This document shows positions 31,285 through 39,634 of a stretch of 45,303 nt of DNA, piece by piece. The first letter of the stretch is position 1, and every line of letters starts with the position of its first letter. A program made the translations under genes and the position numbers. The notes beneath the pieces are model-generated. The model was not told where the DNA came from. It saw only the letters and a list, made by a program, of their open reading frames with translations, and did no database searches. Source of the DNA: JAISGQ01 sp045604945 (GTDB lineage Bacteria; Bacillota; Clostridia; Oscillospirales; Acutalibacteraceae); contig JAZUPA010000127.1 in the NCBI GenBank assembly GCA_045604945.1, positions 1-45,303 of the forward strand, in the 5' to 3' direction.

Positions 31285-32452
31285 TGCAAACGAAAGAGAG
31301 ACATTGCTGAAAGTAGAGCATCTTTGCCAGTATTTCGGACCTGTAAAAGCGGTTGACGATGTAAGCTTTGATATAAAGAAGGGCGAGGTTTTCGGTCTGG
31401 TCGGTGAGTCCGGCTGCGGAAAGACCACAACCGGCCGTTCCATCATCAGAATTTACGATGTTACCTCCGGAAGCATCTACTTCAAGGGTCAGCGCATCTG
31501 CGCAGGCATAAAGAGCTATAAGGATGCAATCAGAGCAAAAAAAGCAGCACTCAGAAAGCTCAGAGGTAAGGATTCTGATGAGTGCAGAGCAGAGATTGCA
31601 GAACTCTATACTGAGATTGAAAAGGCAAAATTTGACCATAACAACTGCAACAGTGAGTATGCAGCAGGTCTGGTCAAGGCTGTGGAAGAAAAATACAACC
31701 ACGGCGAAGCCTGTACCACAAAGGAAGAGCAGAAGAAATACAAGGATGAGCTGCGTATAGCAAAGAATACCAGACTCACAACCCAGATTCAGATGATTTT
31801 CCAGGATCCTATTGCATCTCTTAACCCTCGTATGACAGTTCGCGAAATCATCGCAGAGGGACTTGTCATCAACGGAATCAAGGATCAGGCATACATCGAT
31901 GAGAAGGTATACGAGATTCTTGAGTTGGTCGGTCTTGTACGCGAGCATGCAGGACGTTATCCTCATGAGTTCTCCGGCGGTCAGCGTCAGCGTATCGGCA
32001 TTGCCCGTGCGGTAATTATGAATCCTGACCTGCTTATTGCTGACGAGCCCGTATCTGCTCTTGACGTTTCCGTTCAGGCACAGGTTATCAACCTCCTCAA
32101 CGAGCTTCGCGAAAAGCTTGGTCTTACCATCCTTTTCATCGCTCATGACCTTTCTGTTGTAAAGTACTTCTCCGATCGTATCGGGGTTATGTATTTTGGC
32201 AAGATGGTCGAGCTTGCAGAGTCTGACGAGCTGTTTGCCCATCCGCTGCACCCCTATACCAAGTCTCTTCTCTCCGCAATTCCTCTGCCCGATCCCAAGT
32301 CGGAAAAGAATCGCCAGAGAATTGTATACAACCAGCTTGCAGCCCACGATTATACCGTGGATAAGCCTTCAATGCGTGAGGTAGCTCCCGGCCACTTCGT
32401 ATACTGCAACGACGCTGAAGAGCAGAGCTATAAGAAGGAGCTTGGACTGTGA
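31277..32452 (+). CDS. ABC transporter ATPase, OppF type, with about 80-residue insertion
   Basis: The ATG at 31277 overlaps the OppD-like gene by 8 nt and has a perfect AGGAGG upstream; a GTG at 31268 lies within that ribosome site. The product is 391 aa. Walker A GESGCGKTT (Lys48), Q-loop Gln176 in MIFQDPIASLNPR, signature FSGGQRQRIGIARA, Walker B LLIADEPVSALDV and FIAHDLSVV are intact. Walker A to Q-loop spans 128 residues against about 50 in the partner ATPase; the extra residues form a charged, helical-looking stretch (IRAKKAALRKLRGKDSDE and on). The C-terminal HPYTKSLLSAIPLPDP is typical of OppF. Confidence 0.93.
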   Translation: MSNANERETLLKVEHLCQYFGPVKAVDDVSFDIKKGEVFGLVGESGCGKTTTGRSIIRIYDVTSGSIYFKGQRICAGIKSYKDAIRAKKAALRKLRGKDSDECRAEIAELYTEIEKAKFDHNNCNSEYAAGLVKAVEEKYNHGEACTTKEEQKKYKDELRIAKNTRLTTQIQMIFQDPIASLNPRMTVREIIAEGLVINGIKDQAYIDEKVYEILELVGLVREHAGRYPHEFSGGQRQRIGIARAVIMNPDLLIADEPVSALDVSVQAQVINLLNELREKLGLTILFIAHDLSVVKYFSDRIGVMYFGKMVELAESDELFAHPLHPYTKSLLSAIPLPDPKSEKNRQRIVYNQLAAHDYTVDKPSMREVAPGHFVYCNDAEEQSYKKELGL

Positions 32453-32862
32453 GCAAAAACGTAAAGGCTAATCTTATAAAATACGGTATCTCCATCGGCG
32501 TAGGGCTTCTCATTGCGTATACTTATGTAGCGCTCAGAGATTTTGATGCTTTGGGTCTGGCGGATAAATACAGAACGTTATGTGATGCCTTTACAATACC
32601 GGGAGTATTGCTGCTTATAGGCGGTCTGCTGGTCACAGTGTCCAATGAGGGCGCCCTTGACGGCGTGGGATACATTCTGTCACAGGGATTGAGCATGCTC
32701 ATACCCGGCAAAGGACCCGGCACTGAAAGATATGCCGAATATGTTGAACGCAAGAGCAAGAACCGAATAAAGGGATATGGATTTCTGTATATCAGTGCAA
32801 TCCTGTTCCTTGCGGCAACTGCGGTGTTCATGATTCTGTTCTATTCAGTTTATAAGAAATAG
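32449..32862 (+). CDS. Small membrane protein, DUF3899-like
   Basis: A GTG start overlaps the OppF-like stop by 4 nt (GTGA), so it is translated from the same operon. The 137-aa product has helices at about 10-27 (YGISIGVGLLIAYTYVAL), about 45-65 (TIPGVLLLIGGLLVTVSNEG) and at the C-terminus (YISAILFLAATAVFMILFYS). The central SNEGALDGVGY and the spacing of helices match the DUF3899 pattern found in Firmicutes. The function is unknown; a link to the transporter is suggested only by position. Confidence 0.75.
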   Translation: MSKNVKANLIKYGISIGVGLLIAYTYVALRDFDALGLADKYRTLCDAFTIPGVLLLIGGLLVTVSNEGALDGVGYILSQGLSMLIPGKGPGTERYAEYVERKSKNRIKGYGFLYISAILFLAATAVFMILFYSVYKK

Positions 32863-32864
32863 AG

Positions 32865-32896
32865 AAAAGCCTGCCAAATATCGGCAGGCTTTTTTG
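32865..32896 (+). terminator. Intrinsic terminator of the Opp operon
   Basis: Stem aagcctgcc/ggcaggctt followed by six T, just after the DUF3899-like gene. Confidence 0.93.
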
Positions 32897-32904
32897 ATAC
32901 AGCA

Positions 32905-32938
32905 AAAATAAAAGAGTGCAGCATATGCTGCACTCTTT
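32905..32938 (-). terminator. Terminator of the minus-strand membrane-protein pair
   Basis: Perfect 14-bp palindrome arm aaagagtgcagcat/atgctgcactcttt; on the minus strand it is followed by a T-rich run. Confidence 0.88.
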
Positions 32939-32954
32939 GCAGAATCTGATTAAA

Positions 32955-33326
32955 TCAGTCCTCTTCAGTCTGGAGAAGACGGAGAAGGAGATAGTTTGTG
33001 AAAGCTCTTGCAAGTCTGAGGAGAGCGAATACAAGTGCGGTAACTGCAAGACCTACAACAAGGATAATTGCGCTGTAAGCGGAGAGGATGCCCTCAGCGG
33101 TGTTGACTGCGAGCCAGATGCTGAGGAAAATACCGAGAACAGCAAAAACGATGGAAAGTACGCCGAAGGTAGAAGCAAGGCGCTGAAGAGAAAACTCGGT
33201 TTCGATTTCATAGGTGTCGACCCATGTAGGCTCCTTGACATTGCCGTTTTCATCGTATTCGGTCTCAACAGCCATGATTTCTTCGGTGCTGGGAGCTCTT
33301 GTATCAATAAGTGAGAACAGACTCAT
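32955..33326 (-). CDS. Small two-helix membrane protein, unrecognised
   Basis: A 123-aa protein with an acidic, soluble N-terminal half (EYDENGNVKEPTWVDTYEIE) and two hydrophobic helices (about residues 53-73, FGVLSIVFAVLGIFLSIWLA, and about 82-104), then a basic-acidic tail. ATG with AAAGGAT upstream. It starts 20 nt after the stop of the gene at 33347 and is probably cotranscribed with it. No family recognised. The opposite-strand reading frame over the same bases lacks a ribosome site and looks like a shadow. Confidence 0.75.
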   Translation of the reverse strand: MSLFSLIDTRAPSTEEIMAVETEYDENGNVKEPTWVDTYEIETEFSLQRLASTFGVLSIVFAVLGIFLSIWLAVNTAEGILSAYSAIILVVGLAVTALVFALLRLARAFTNYLLLRLLQTEED

Positions 33327-33346
33327 AATAAATTATCCTTTCTGAA

Positions 33347-34219
33347 TTATTCAAAGTCGGAATCACTGGCGAATATATCATCAGCCAGATCGAAGATATC
33401 AGATGCGCTTGCATCGTCGAGGTAGGAATCTCTTTCCTCGTTATAAGCAGCGATAGCTTCTTCAGAAGCACAGAAGCTGCAGGGCTTGCTGCGCTTAGCC
33501 TCAAATGCCTGATCTACAGTACCCTTGTAGAGAGTTGCAGAGTTGGCAAGAGAACCGCATTCCTCAGTGAGGTGGTAGCACTTACCGAACTGAGTCCAGT
33601 AAACATTGCCGTCAACGGTATATTCAGCAGCATCAGACTGAGCCTGAGCGAGATCCTCAGCAGAAACAGGATTCCAGTCGATGGAAGCAGCACTGGCGAT
33701 AACAGCAACAACGATAGCTACAATAGAAGCGATCTTCTTTACCTTCGGATCGAGATCCTTTTCTTTGAGAAGGAGGATAATAAGGGGAACAAAGCAGACG
33801 ATAGCTGCAAGAAGTCCCATATTGTTCCAGAGGAAGAACTTGACCTTGTTCTTTTCGGAAGCGGGGTCGAGACGGTTGGACTTCTTCCAGAGAACAGAAC
33901 CTGCGATTACGAGAGCAAGGTCGATGCCAAGACCGATAAGAATATAGGTGAGGATATTGCCGGGCATATAAATTGTGCCGTTGAAGACGAGGATTGTCAG
34001 AACTTCAGCACCGATAGCCAGAAGCCAGAGAACAACAGCTATCCAGCGGAAGGTGACAGCCTTCTTTCTGTTTTCGGCGGTGACGATAGCAGCCTTGGTC
34101 TGCTTTGCGTCTGCCTTTGCTTTCTTGGAAGCGGGGGATGTGGACTTAGGTCTCTTAGGAGCAGCGGTGGTAGCACCACTGTTTACGTCAATTATCTGAC
34201 GCACTTTTTTCTCTGCCAT
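33347..34219 (-). CDS. Membrane protein with C-terminal Cys/His metal-binding-like motif
   Basis: The ATG at 34219 is preceded by AAGAAAGGAT. The product is 290 aa. The N-terminal 55 residues are basic, Ala/Lys/Pro-rich (PKRPKSTSPASKKAKADAKQ). Four hydrophobic helices follow at about 58-80, 85-108, 132-152 and 160-185. The C-terminal part carries VYWTQFGKCYHLTEECGSL and KPCSFC: Cys214, His216, Cys221, Cys247 and Cys250. Such a YHxxxC...PCxxC arrangement is a widespread small zinc-binding-like module often found at the C-termini of clostridial surface proteins. The tail is acidic. The function is unknown. Confidence 0.75.
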   Translation of the reverse strand: MAEKKVRQIIDVNSGATTAAPKRPKSTSPASKKAKADAKQTKAAIVTAENRKKAVTFRWIAVVLWLLAIGAEVLTILVFNGTIYMPGNILTYILIGLGIDLALVIAGSVLWKKSNRLDPASEKNKVKFFLWNNMGLLAAIVCFVPLIILLLKEKDLDPKVKKIASIVAIVVAVIASAASIDWNPVSAEDLAQAQSDAAEYTVDGNVYWTQFGKCYHLTEECGSLANSATLYKGTVDQAFEAKRSKPCSFCASEEAIAAYNEERDSYLDDASASDIFDLADDIFASDSDFE

Positions 34220-34264
34220 GTGAGTTCGATCCTTTCTTGCATATTCTGTATTTATTGCCACAGA

Positions 34265-34293
34265 ATTATACCATATCTTGTCGGTGTATGCAA
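34265..34293 (-). promoter_or_regulatory. Promoter of the minus-strand membrane-protein pair
   Basis: On the minus strand TTGCAT, 17-nt spacer, TATAAT (34270-34265), 45 nt before the ATG at 34219. Confidence 0.7.
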
Positions 34294-34355
34294 TATGTGA
34301 GCGGTTTTTGTTGTATATGTTTTTACAGCTCACTTTTTGCACTGATATTTCGGTA

Positions 34356-34384
34356 TTGTAATTCAAGTCTGTAAAAGCTATAAT
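34356..34384 (+). promoter_or_regulatory. Promoter of the threonine aldolase-like gene
   Basis: TTGTAA (34356-34361), 17-nt spacer, TATAAT (34379-34384), 34 nt before the ATG. Confidence 0.7.
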
Positions 34385-34418
34385 CAGATTTATAAATACT
34401 TTATTGTAAGGTGATTTT

Positions 34419-35444
34419 ATGTACAGATTCAACTGTGATTATCTTGAGGGAGCGCATCCGAAAATTTTAGAGCGCCTGACAGTGACAAACCTTGAACAGA
34501 CAGTGGGCTACGGAATGGATGAGTACTGTGCTGCGGCAAAGGAAAAAATCAGAAAAGCCTGCAGATACGAAAATGCGAAGGTGTTCTTTCTGGTTGGGGG
34601 AACACAGTCAAACTATACCGTGCTTGATTCCATTCTGGCAAACTACGAGGGCGTGCTGGCAGCAGATACAGGACATATAAGTGTCCATGAAGCGGGTGCA
34701 ATTGAATATTCGGGACATAAAGTCCTGACAATTCCTGCGGTAAACGGCAAGGTGGATGCAAAGAGCGCAAGAGAGTATCTGCAGGGATTATATGCGGATG
34801 CAACATGGCAGCACATGGTAACCCCCGGTGCCATATATATTTCCCATCCCTCGGAATACGGCACGCTTTACAGCAAGGCAGAGCTGCAGGAGCTTCGCGC
34901 ACTTTGCGACGAATACAGCATGAGACTGTTTCTTGACGGCGCAAGACTCAGCTATGCCCTTGCCTCCGAAAATACAGATGTCACCCTCTCTGATATAGCT
35001 GAATACTGCGATGTTTTTTACATCGGCGGAACAAAGGCAGGCGCCCTTTTCGGTGAGGCGGTTGTGTTCACCCGTGATGACCTCGGAAACAGATTCTTTA
35101 CCGAGATCAAGCAGCACGGTGCAATGCTTGCAAAGGGCAGAATACTGGGCTTGCAGTTTGACGAGCTGTTTACCGATGATCTGTATATAAAGATAGGAAC
35201 CCATGCAGACAGACTGGCAATGAAGATAAAGACAGCACTGCTTGAAAAGAACTACAGACTGTACCTTGATTCATACACCAATCAGCAGTTTTTTATTGTC
35301 CCCAACAGCAAGCTTACGGAGCTTGAGGGGAAGGCGGTGGTTGATAACTGGGGTGCATACGATGAAAACAGCAGCATAGTGCGAATTACAACCTCATGGG
35401 CAACCACAGAGGAAGCGGTTGATTATCTGATATCTCTTATGTAA
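34419..35444 (+). CDS. ltaE: Low-specificity L-threonine aldolase (PLP, fold type I)
   Basis: A 341-aa cytoplasmic PLP enzyme of the beta-eliminating lyase/threonine aldolase group, which cleaves L-threonine or L-allo-threonine to glycine and acetaldehyde. Normal length. Seen are the start RFNCDYLEGAHPKIL, VFFLVGGTQSNYTVLDSIL (cofactor phosphate loop), the HISVHEAGAIEY loop with the ring-stacking His, LFLDGARLSYA (Asp bonding the pyridine nitrogen) and the Schiff-base lysine in FYIGGTKAGALFGE. GTAAGGTG precedes the ATG. The AraC gene follows by 36 nt and may be cotranscribed. Tryptophanase-like relatives are excluded by length. Confidence 0.87.
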   Translation: MYRFNCDYLEGAHPKILERLTVTNLEQTVGYGMDEYCAAAKEKIRKACRYENAKVFFLVGGTQSNYTVLDSILANYEGVLAADTGHISVHEAGAIEYSGHKVLTIPAVNGKVDAKSAREYLQGLYADATWQHMVTPGAIYISHPSEYGTLYSKAELQELRALCDEYSMRLFLDGARLSYALASENTDVTLSDIAEYCDVFYIGGTKAGALFGEAVVFTRDDLGNRFFTEIKQHGAMLAKGRILGLQFDELFTDDLYIKIGTHADRLAMKIKTALLEKNYRLYLDSYTNQQFFIVPNSKLTELEGKAVVDNWGAYDENSSIVRITTSWATTEEAVDYLISLM

Positions 35445-35480
35445 CATTACCTGACAGAGCCCTGAAAGGAGGGGGTGTGT

Positions 35481-36326
35481 ATGTGGTATTATGAGTTTCC
35501 GTCATTGCAGGGAGCAGAAAAGCTGCCGATTTATCTTGTCAGCCTGGGCTTGCATGAGCTGCAGCCTTATGTCTCAAGAGCGGAAGGATATCCGTATCCG
35601 CAGTTTTTTTATCATACCTGCGGTGAAGGTTTGCTTGTGATGCTGGGAAGAAAGTACACCCTTTCAGAAAATATGGGCTTTTACATTCCTGCAAATGTTC
35701 CCCATGAATATTATCCGACAACAGCAGTGTGGGATGTCAGGTGGATGACCCCGGGAGGAGATGGGGTGGAAGCACTGTGCGAAGCGCTGAATGTCAGAGC
35801 CGGAACATACAGATTTGACAATACCGCAGCCCTTGATGTAATACAGAACAGGATGTATGACGAGCTTGTAAATGATCAGGTATACGGAAGGTTTGCCGCA
35901 GGAGCCATGGTCAGCGAATATATAACGGAATTTGCCCGTCAGGCAAACCTGCTCAGGGAATCAGACATACCCGAAACGAGAAAAAAGACCGTATATGAAA
36001 TGCACTTTGACCATCTGGCGCACTTTATTGACTACCACTATATGCACACGATAACAATAAGCGACCTTTGCGATGTAATAAAGGTGTCCCCTCAGCATCT
36101 CTGCAGGGTATTCAGAAGCTGCAAGGGTATGCGCCCGATGGAGTATGTGACCTTTGTAAGGATAAGCAATGCAAAGCTTATGCTGAAAACGAGAGACGAT
36201 GAAATCGGAGACATAGCGGAATGGTGCGGCTTTTCAGACGGAAACTACTTTTCCAAGGTTTTCCGAAAGAGCGTTGGAATATCACCGGGAGAATACAGAA
36301 GAATAAACAAAAATGCTCAGGGATAA
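35481..36326 (+). CDS. AraC-family transcriptional regulator
   Basis: The ATG at 35481 follows GAAAGGAGGGGG; a GTG 6 nt upstream is less likely. The product is 281 aa. The N-terminal half is a cupin-like sensor (YPYPQFFYHTCGEGLLVM, GFYIPANVPHEYYPT). The C-terminal about 100 residues hold the two AraC helix-turn-helix units (ISDLCDVIKVSPQHLCRVFR and GDIAEWCGFSDGNYFSKVFR) ending in GISPGEYRR. Such cupin-AraC proteins usually control a nearby sugar gene; the GH43 gene at 37169 and lipoprotein at 36361 are the closest candidates. Confidence 0.92.
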   Translation: MWYYEFPSLQGAEKLPIYLVSLGLHELQPYVSRAEGYPYPQFFYHTCGEGLLVMLGRKYTLSENMGFYIPANVPHEYYPTTAVWDVRWMTPGGDGVEALCEALNVRAGTYRFDNTAALDVIQNRMYDELVNDQVYGRFAAGAMVSEYITEFARQANLLRESDIPETRKKTVYEMHFDHLAHFIDYHYMHTITISDLCDVIKVSPQHLCRVFRSCKGMRPMEYVTFVRISNAKLMLKTRDDEIGDIAEWCGFSDGNYFSKVFRKSVGISPGEYRRINKNAQG

Positions 36327-36341
36327 ACCCTGAGCATTTTT
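36311..36341 (+). terminator. Intrinsic terminator of the AraC gene
   Basis: Stem aaatgctcaggg/ccctgagcattt with loop ataaa and T-run; overlaps the end of the coding region. It may also serve the converging lipoprotein gene. Confidence 0.9.
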
Positions 36342-36360
36342 TGCGGATTATAGGAAGAAA

Positions 36361-36975
36361 TTATTCAGTGACAGCACCTGTTACAAAGTATGCAAGGTCG
36401 GCTTCATCTGTGATGCATTTTGCGCTTTCAATGCTTACTTCGGTAGAAGTATCCATAGTGCAGGGGAATACAAGCTGGAAGGATTCGATGGTTTCTATAG
36501 GACCGCCCAGCGCAGTGTTTGCATTGAATACGATGGTGTAGGTTCCGTCCTCCGTTACAGTGAGGGTGTCAGCAGGAGAAGTGCCGTCCCATACAGCAAA
36601 GGTCTTACCTCCGCTTGCAAGCTGATAGCCCCAGTAAAGAGTGGATTTTTCGCAGTCAAAGTTGGAAACGGTAAAGGTGACAGCAATTGCAATAGTGCCT
36701 GAGGGGATAAGGTCATAGCTGTACATTGAGAGGGTGGGGTCATACTGGGTGGAGATTTTGATCCAGGCGTGTGCAGCATCTCCGCTTTCCTCAGCGATGT
36801 CAGCAAGCAGGATTTCAGTGGGATTGCCCTGTTCCTTCATTTTTACAGCGCTGGTAACAGGAGTTTGCGGTGCAGGATCAGCGGTGCCTGCAGGCTCATT
36901 CGCAGCGCAGCCGGATGTAAGGATAAGAGAAAAGACCATAAGTGCAGCAAGTAAAAAAGCGACTGTTTTTTTCAT
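36361..36975 (-). CDS. Lipoprotein with beta-sandwich-like domain, unrecognised
   Basis: A 204-aa lipoprotein: signal MKKTVAFLLAALMVFSLIL, lipobox-like TSGC. A short Pro/Ala/Thr linker leads into a beta-rich domain with HAWIKISTQYDP, YWGYQLASGGKTFAVWDG and DTLTVTEDGTYTIVF, a pattern reminiscent of carbohydrate-binding beta-sandwiches, though I cannot name a CBM family. TTTGGAGG precedes the ATG. It lies alone on the minus strand between AraC and GH43, so it might help capture the same glycan. Confidence in the gene is high, in the role low. Confidence 0.8.
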   Translation of the reverse strand: MKKTVAFLLAALMVFSLILTSGCAANEPAGTADPAPQTPVTSAVKMKEQGNPTEILLADIAEESGDAAHAWIKISTQYDPTLSMYSYDLIPSGTIAIAVTFTVSNFDCEKSTLYWGYQLASGGKTFAVWDGTSPADTLTVTEDGTYTIVFNANTALGGPIETIESFQLVFPCTMDTSTEVSIESAKCITDEADLAYFVTGAVTE

Positions 36976-37101
36976 TATTATACCTCCAAATGTATTGTTA
37001 TATGAACATTATAGCATAGAGTATTCAATACGGTTATGTAAATATGAATATAAGGGTAAAATATGAACATGAAGTGGAGCGTTTGAAAGATAAACGCACT
37101 C

Positions 37102-37130
37102 TTGATTTGCAGCAGCTCAGCGGTTACAAT
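37102..37130 (+). promoter_or_regulatory. Promoter of the GH43 gene
   Basis: TTGATT (37102-37107), 17-nt spacer, TACAAT (37125-37130), 38 nt before the ATG. Confidence 0.68.
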
Positions 37131-37168
37131 AAAAGAAATAATTAAAATCATCAGAAAGGAAATTGACA

Positions 37169-38659
37169 ATGGAAGAGAGAAAAAGACAGGCATACAATCC
37201 GTTCCTGCCACTTTACGAATGCATCCCCGACGGAGAACCCCATGTGTTCTGCGACAGAGTATATCTTTACGGCTCTCATGACAAGGAAGGCGGAGAGACC
37301 TTCTGTATGCTTGATTACACTGTATATTCAGCGCCTGTAAACGACCTGACCGACTGGCGGTGCGAAGGGGTGATTTACCGCGCGGATCAGGATCCCGATT
37401 ACCCTAACCGCAAATATATGTATGCTCCCGACGTTGTGCGGGGCAATGACGGCAGGTATTATCTTTACTACTGCATGTCAGGGTCATACGGCAACGGAGG
37501 CTATCACGGTCCGATAAGCGTTGCGGTGTGCGATACCCCTGCAGGAAAGTATGAGTATCTGGGCTTTGTACAGAACTCGGACGGCACTCCCATGCTCGAT
37601 TACGTCTGCTTTGACCCGGGAGTAATCAACGACAACGGAACAATTCGTATTTATTACGGTACTCAGTACCCCTTTGAGGAGGAAGAGGGGTTCTTTGAAA
37701 ATGAGGAACACATAAAATCTGAGATGTCCATGTTCAATAAATCCAGAGAAGAAATTCTCTCAATGGCAGCAAAGGACAGCGTAATGGGCGCCTGCATGGT
37801 GGTTGTAGAGGATGATATGCTGACAGTAAAAGAAAAAGCAAAGCATATAATTCCTTATAAAACCAAAGGAACCTCTTTTGAGGAGCACCCGTTTTTTGAG
37901 GCTGCATCCATACGCAAGGTGGGGGAGAAGTATTATTTTATCTATTCCTCGATGCAGAATCATGAGCTTTGCTATACTGTCAGTGACTATCCCGACAGGG
38001 ACTTTGTCTTCGGCGGCACAATCGTGTCAAACGGTGATGTAGGCTTCAACGGCAGAAGCAGCGAAGACAGACTGAATATGACTGGCACCACCCACGGCAG
38101 CATTGAATATATAAACGGTCAGTGGTATGTGTTCTATCACAGACTTACCCATAAATCCGACTACAGCCGACAGGCATGCGCCGAGCGGATAGAGATAAAT
38201 CCCGACGGAAGTATCGACCAGGTGGAAATAACCTCCTGCGGTCTCAACGGCGGCGCACTTATTGCAGAAGGGAAATACCCTGCACCCATTGCCTGCAACA
38301 TAACCAACGGAAATATGCCTCACGGCTCAAACAGCATCTATACCCAAAGTTTCCCCAACGTAAATAATGACGGAGAGGAAAAATTCATAGCCGAAATTGC
38401 CGACGGCACTCTCATAGGTTATAAATATTTCTCCTTTGAGGGGAACAGCAAGCTCAGCATAGTGTACAGAGGTGACGCAGAGGGCAGTCTGAGGGTATCT
38501 CACACCATAGACGGTGACGTGATAGGCAAAATTGATGTTGTTCCTGCGGATAAATGGACAAAGCTCACTGCCGAAGTGGCATTTGATAACGGAGATGGTG
38601 CATTGTACCTTAAATACTCGGGCGACGGAATGCTGGACCTTAAAGAGATAGAATTCTGA
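37169..38659 (+). CDS. Glycoside hydrolase family 43 (beta-xylosidase/arabinofuranosidase-like), intracellular
   Basis: The 496-aa product from ATG 37169 (AGAAAGGAA upstream; a TTG 6 nt earlier is less likely) has no signal peptide. The five-bladed propeller of GH43 is recognised from IPDGEPHVFCDRVYLYGSHD (catalytic base Asp region), KYMYAPDVVRGNDGRYYLYY, CFDPGVINDNGTIRIYYG (pKa-modulating Asp), HPFFEAASIRKVGEKYYFIY (acid Glu) and TGTTHGSIEYINGQWYVFYH. Residues about 370-496 form a C-terminal beta-sandwich that looks CBM6-like. Likely substrates are xylo- or arabino-oligosaccharides in the cytoplasm. It is monocistronic. Confidence 0.9.
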   Translation: MEERKRQAYNPFLPLYECIPDGEPHVFCDRVYLYGSHDKEGGETFCMLDYTVYSAPVNDLTDWRCEGVIYRADQDPDYPNRKYMYAPDVVRGNDGRYYLYYCMSGSYGNGGYHGPISVAVCDTPAGKYEYLGFVQNSDGTPMLDYVCFDPGVINDNGTIRIYYGTQYPFEEEEGFFENEEHIKSEMSMFNKSREEILSMAAKDSVMGACMVVVEDDMLTVKEKAKHIIPYKTKGTSFEEHPFFEAASIRKVGEKYYFIYSSMQNHELCYTVSDYPDRDFVFGGTIVSNGDVGFNGRSSEDRLNMTGTTHGSIEYINGQWYVFYHRLTHKSDYSRQACAERIEINPDGSIDQVEITSCGLNGGALIAEGKYPAPIACNITNGNMPHGSNSIYTQSFPNVNNDGEEKFIAEIADGTLIGYKYFSFEGNSKLSIVYRGDAEGSLRVSHTIDGDVIGKIDVVPADKWTKLTAEVAFDNGDGALYLKYSGDGMLDLKEIEF

Positions 38660-38662
38660 TAA

Positions 38663-38697
38663 AAAGGCACTGACAGATTTTTCTGTCAGTGCCTTTC
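38663..38697 (+). terminator. Intrinsic terminator of the GH43 gene
   Basis: Perfect 15-bp stem aaaggcactgacaga/tctgtcagtgccttt with a 4-nt loop. Confidence 0.88.
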
Positions 38698-38727
38698 AGG
38701 CTGTGTGTCAAAGGAAAAATAAAAAGA

Positions 38728-38759
38728 AAACATCCTAAAGCTTTTGCTTCAGGATGTTT
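38728..38759 (-). terminator. Terminator of tRNA-Val(GAC)
   Basis: On the minus strand a stem aaacatcct...aggatgttt (one mismatch, loop AAAA) is followed by a T-rich run, 3 nt after the tRNA 3' end. Confidence 0.82.
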
Positions 38760-38761
38760 AT

Positions 38762-38837
38762 TGGTGGACACTAACGGAATCGAACCGCTGACAACCTGCA
38801 CGTCAAGCAGGGACTCTACCAGCTGAGCTAAGTGTCC
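38762..38837 (-). tRNA. tRNA-Val (anticodon GAC)
   Basis: A 76-nt cloverleaf on the minus strand: acceptor stem ggacact/agtgtcc, D-arm gctcagctggtagagt, anticodon stem cctgc/gcagg with loop TTGACGT (anticodon GAC), T-loop GGTTCGATTCC, encoded CCA. It reads GUC and GUU. Confidence 0.96.
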
Positions 38838-38857
38838 GTGGCGTTTAACGCTTAGAT

Positions 38858-38886
38858 ATAATATCATGCAGTCGGATAAAAGTCAA
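38858..38886 (-). promoter_or_regulatory. Promoter of tRNA-Val(GAC)
   Basis: Minus strand TTGACT (38886-38881), 17-nt spacer, TATTAT (38863-38858), about 20 nt before the tRNA. Confidence 0.75.
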
Positions 38887-38914
38887 TACCAAACTGCAAA
38901 ATATTTTTATATTT

Positions 38915-39634
38915 TCAGCAAATACCGCCGATATCCTTTATAACCTCTCCCGCGAGAATAAGCCCTGCAGCGGAAGGGACGAAGGAAATGCTTCCGGGCA
39001 GACTCCTGCGCGAGCATCCTTCGGGCAGCGGCTCATCGCATGTCTCAGGCTCAACCGCCTCTTCTGCCGACCAGACGCACTTCAGCTTTGAAATACCGCG
39101 CTTTCTCAGCTCCTTGCGCATGACCCTTGCAAGCCCGTCGTAGGAGGTTTTTGAAATATCCGAAACGGTAATCTTTGTCGGGTCAAGTCTGTTTCCCATT
39201 CCCATACAGCTGATAATAGGCGTACCGACAGTGCTTGCAAGCTCAATAAGCAGCAGCTTTGACTTAACGGTATCTATGGCATCGACAATATAATCATAGC
39301 CAGAGAAAAACCATCCTGAGCAGGTCTGAGCGCTGAAAAACTCATCGCGGCATTCAACGATGCACTGAGGGTTTATGTCAAGAATACGCTCCCGCACTAC
39401 CTCAGTCTTCTGTCTGCCGACTGTTGAATGAAGGGCAGGCAGCTGCCTGTTGATATTTGTAACGCTGACGCTGTCGTTGTCAACGATTGTAAGATGCCCG
39501 ATTCCTGCGCGCGCCAGAGCTTCAACAGCCCATGAGCCGACACCGCCCAGACCGAACACTGCAACATGCGAATTTTTAATGCGTTCCATAGCCTCAGAGC
39601 CCAGAAGCATCTGAGTTCTAATATGCTGATCCAT
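38915..39634 (-). CDS. tcdA: tRNA threonylcarbamoyladenosine dehydratase (TcdA; ThiF/E1-like)
   Basis: A 239-aa cytoplasmic E1-like enzyme that uses ATP to cyclise t6A37 of tRNA into ct6A. The start at 39634 (MDQHIRTQMLLG) has GGAG 8 nt upstream; a start at 39640 would leave only 2 nt. Seen are the nucleotide loop VAVFGLGGVGSWAVEALARAG, the IVDNDSVSVTNINRQ motif, the VDAIDTVKSKLLLIE segment and the C-terminal GSISFVPSAAGLILAGEVI, all typical of TcdA/CsdL. Other ThiF-like proteins (MoeB, ThiF) would carry a Cys-x-x-Cys zinc site, which is not seen. Confidence 0.9.
   Translation of the reverse strand: MDQHIRTQMLLGSEAMERIKNSHVAVFGLGGVGSWAVEALARAGIGHLTIVDNDSVSVTNINRQLPALHSTVGRQKTEVVRERILDINPQCIVECRDEFFSAQTCSGWFFSGYDYIVDAIDTVKSKLLLIELASTVGTPIISCMGMGNRLDPTKITVSDISKTSYDGLARVMRKELRKRGISKLKCVWSAEEAVEPETCDEPLPEGCSRRSLPGSISFVPSAAGLILAGEVIKDIGGIC

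Noticed and set aside
32916..33314. Plus-strand 132-aa frame opposite the small membrane protein
   Set aside because: It starts inside a terminator palindrome and lacks a ribosome site and domain; the minus strand has both a ribosome site and membrane helices.
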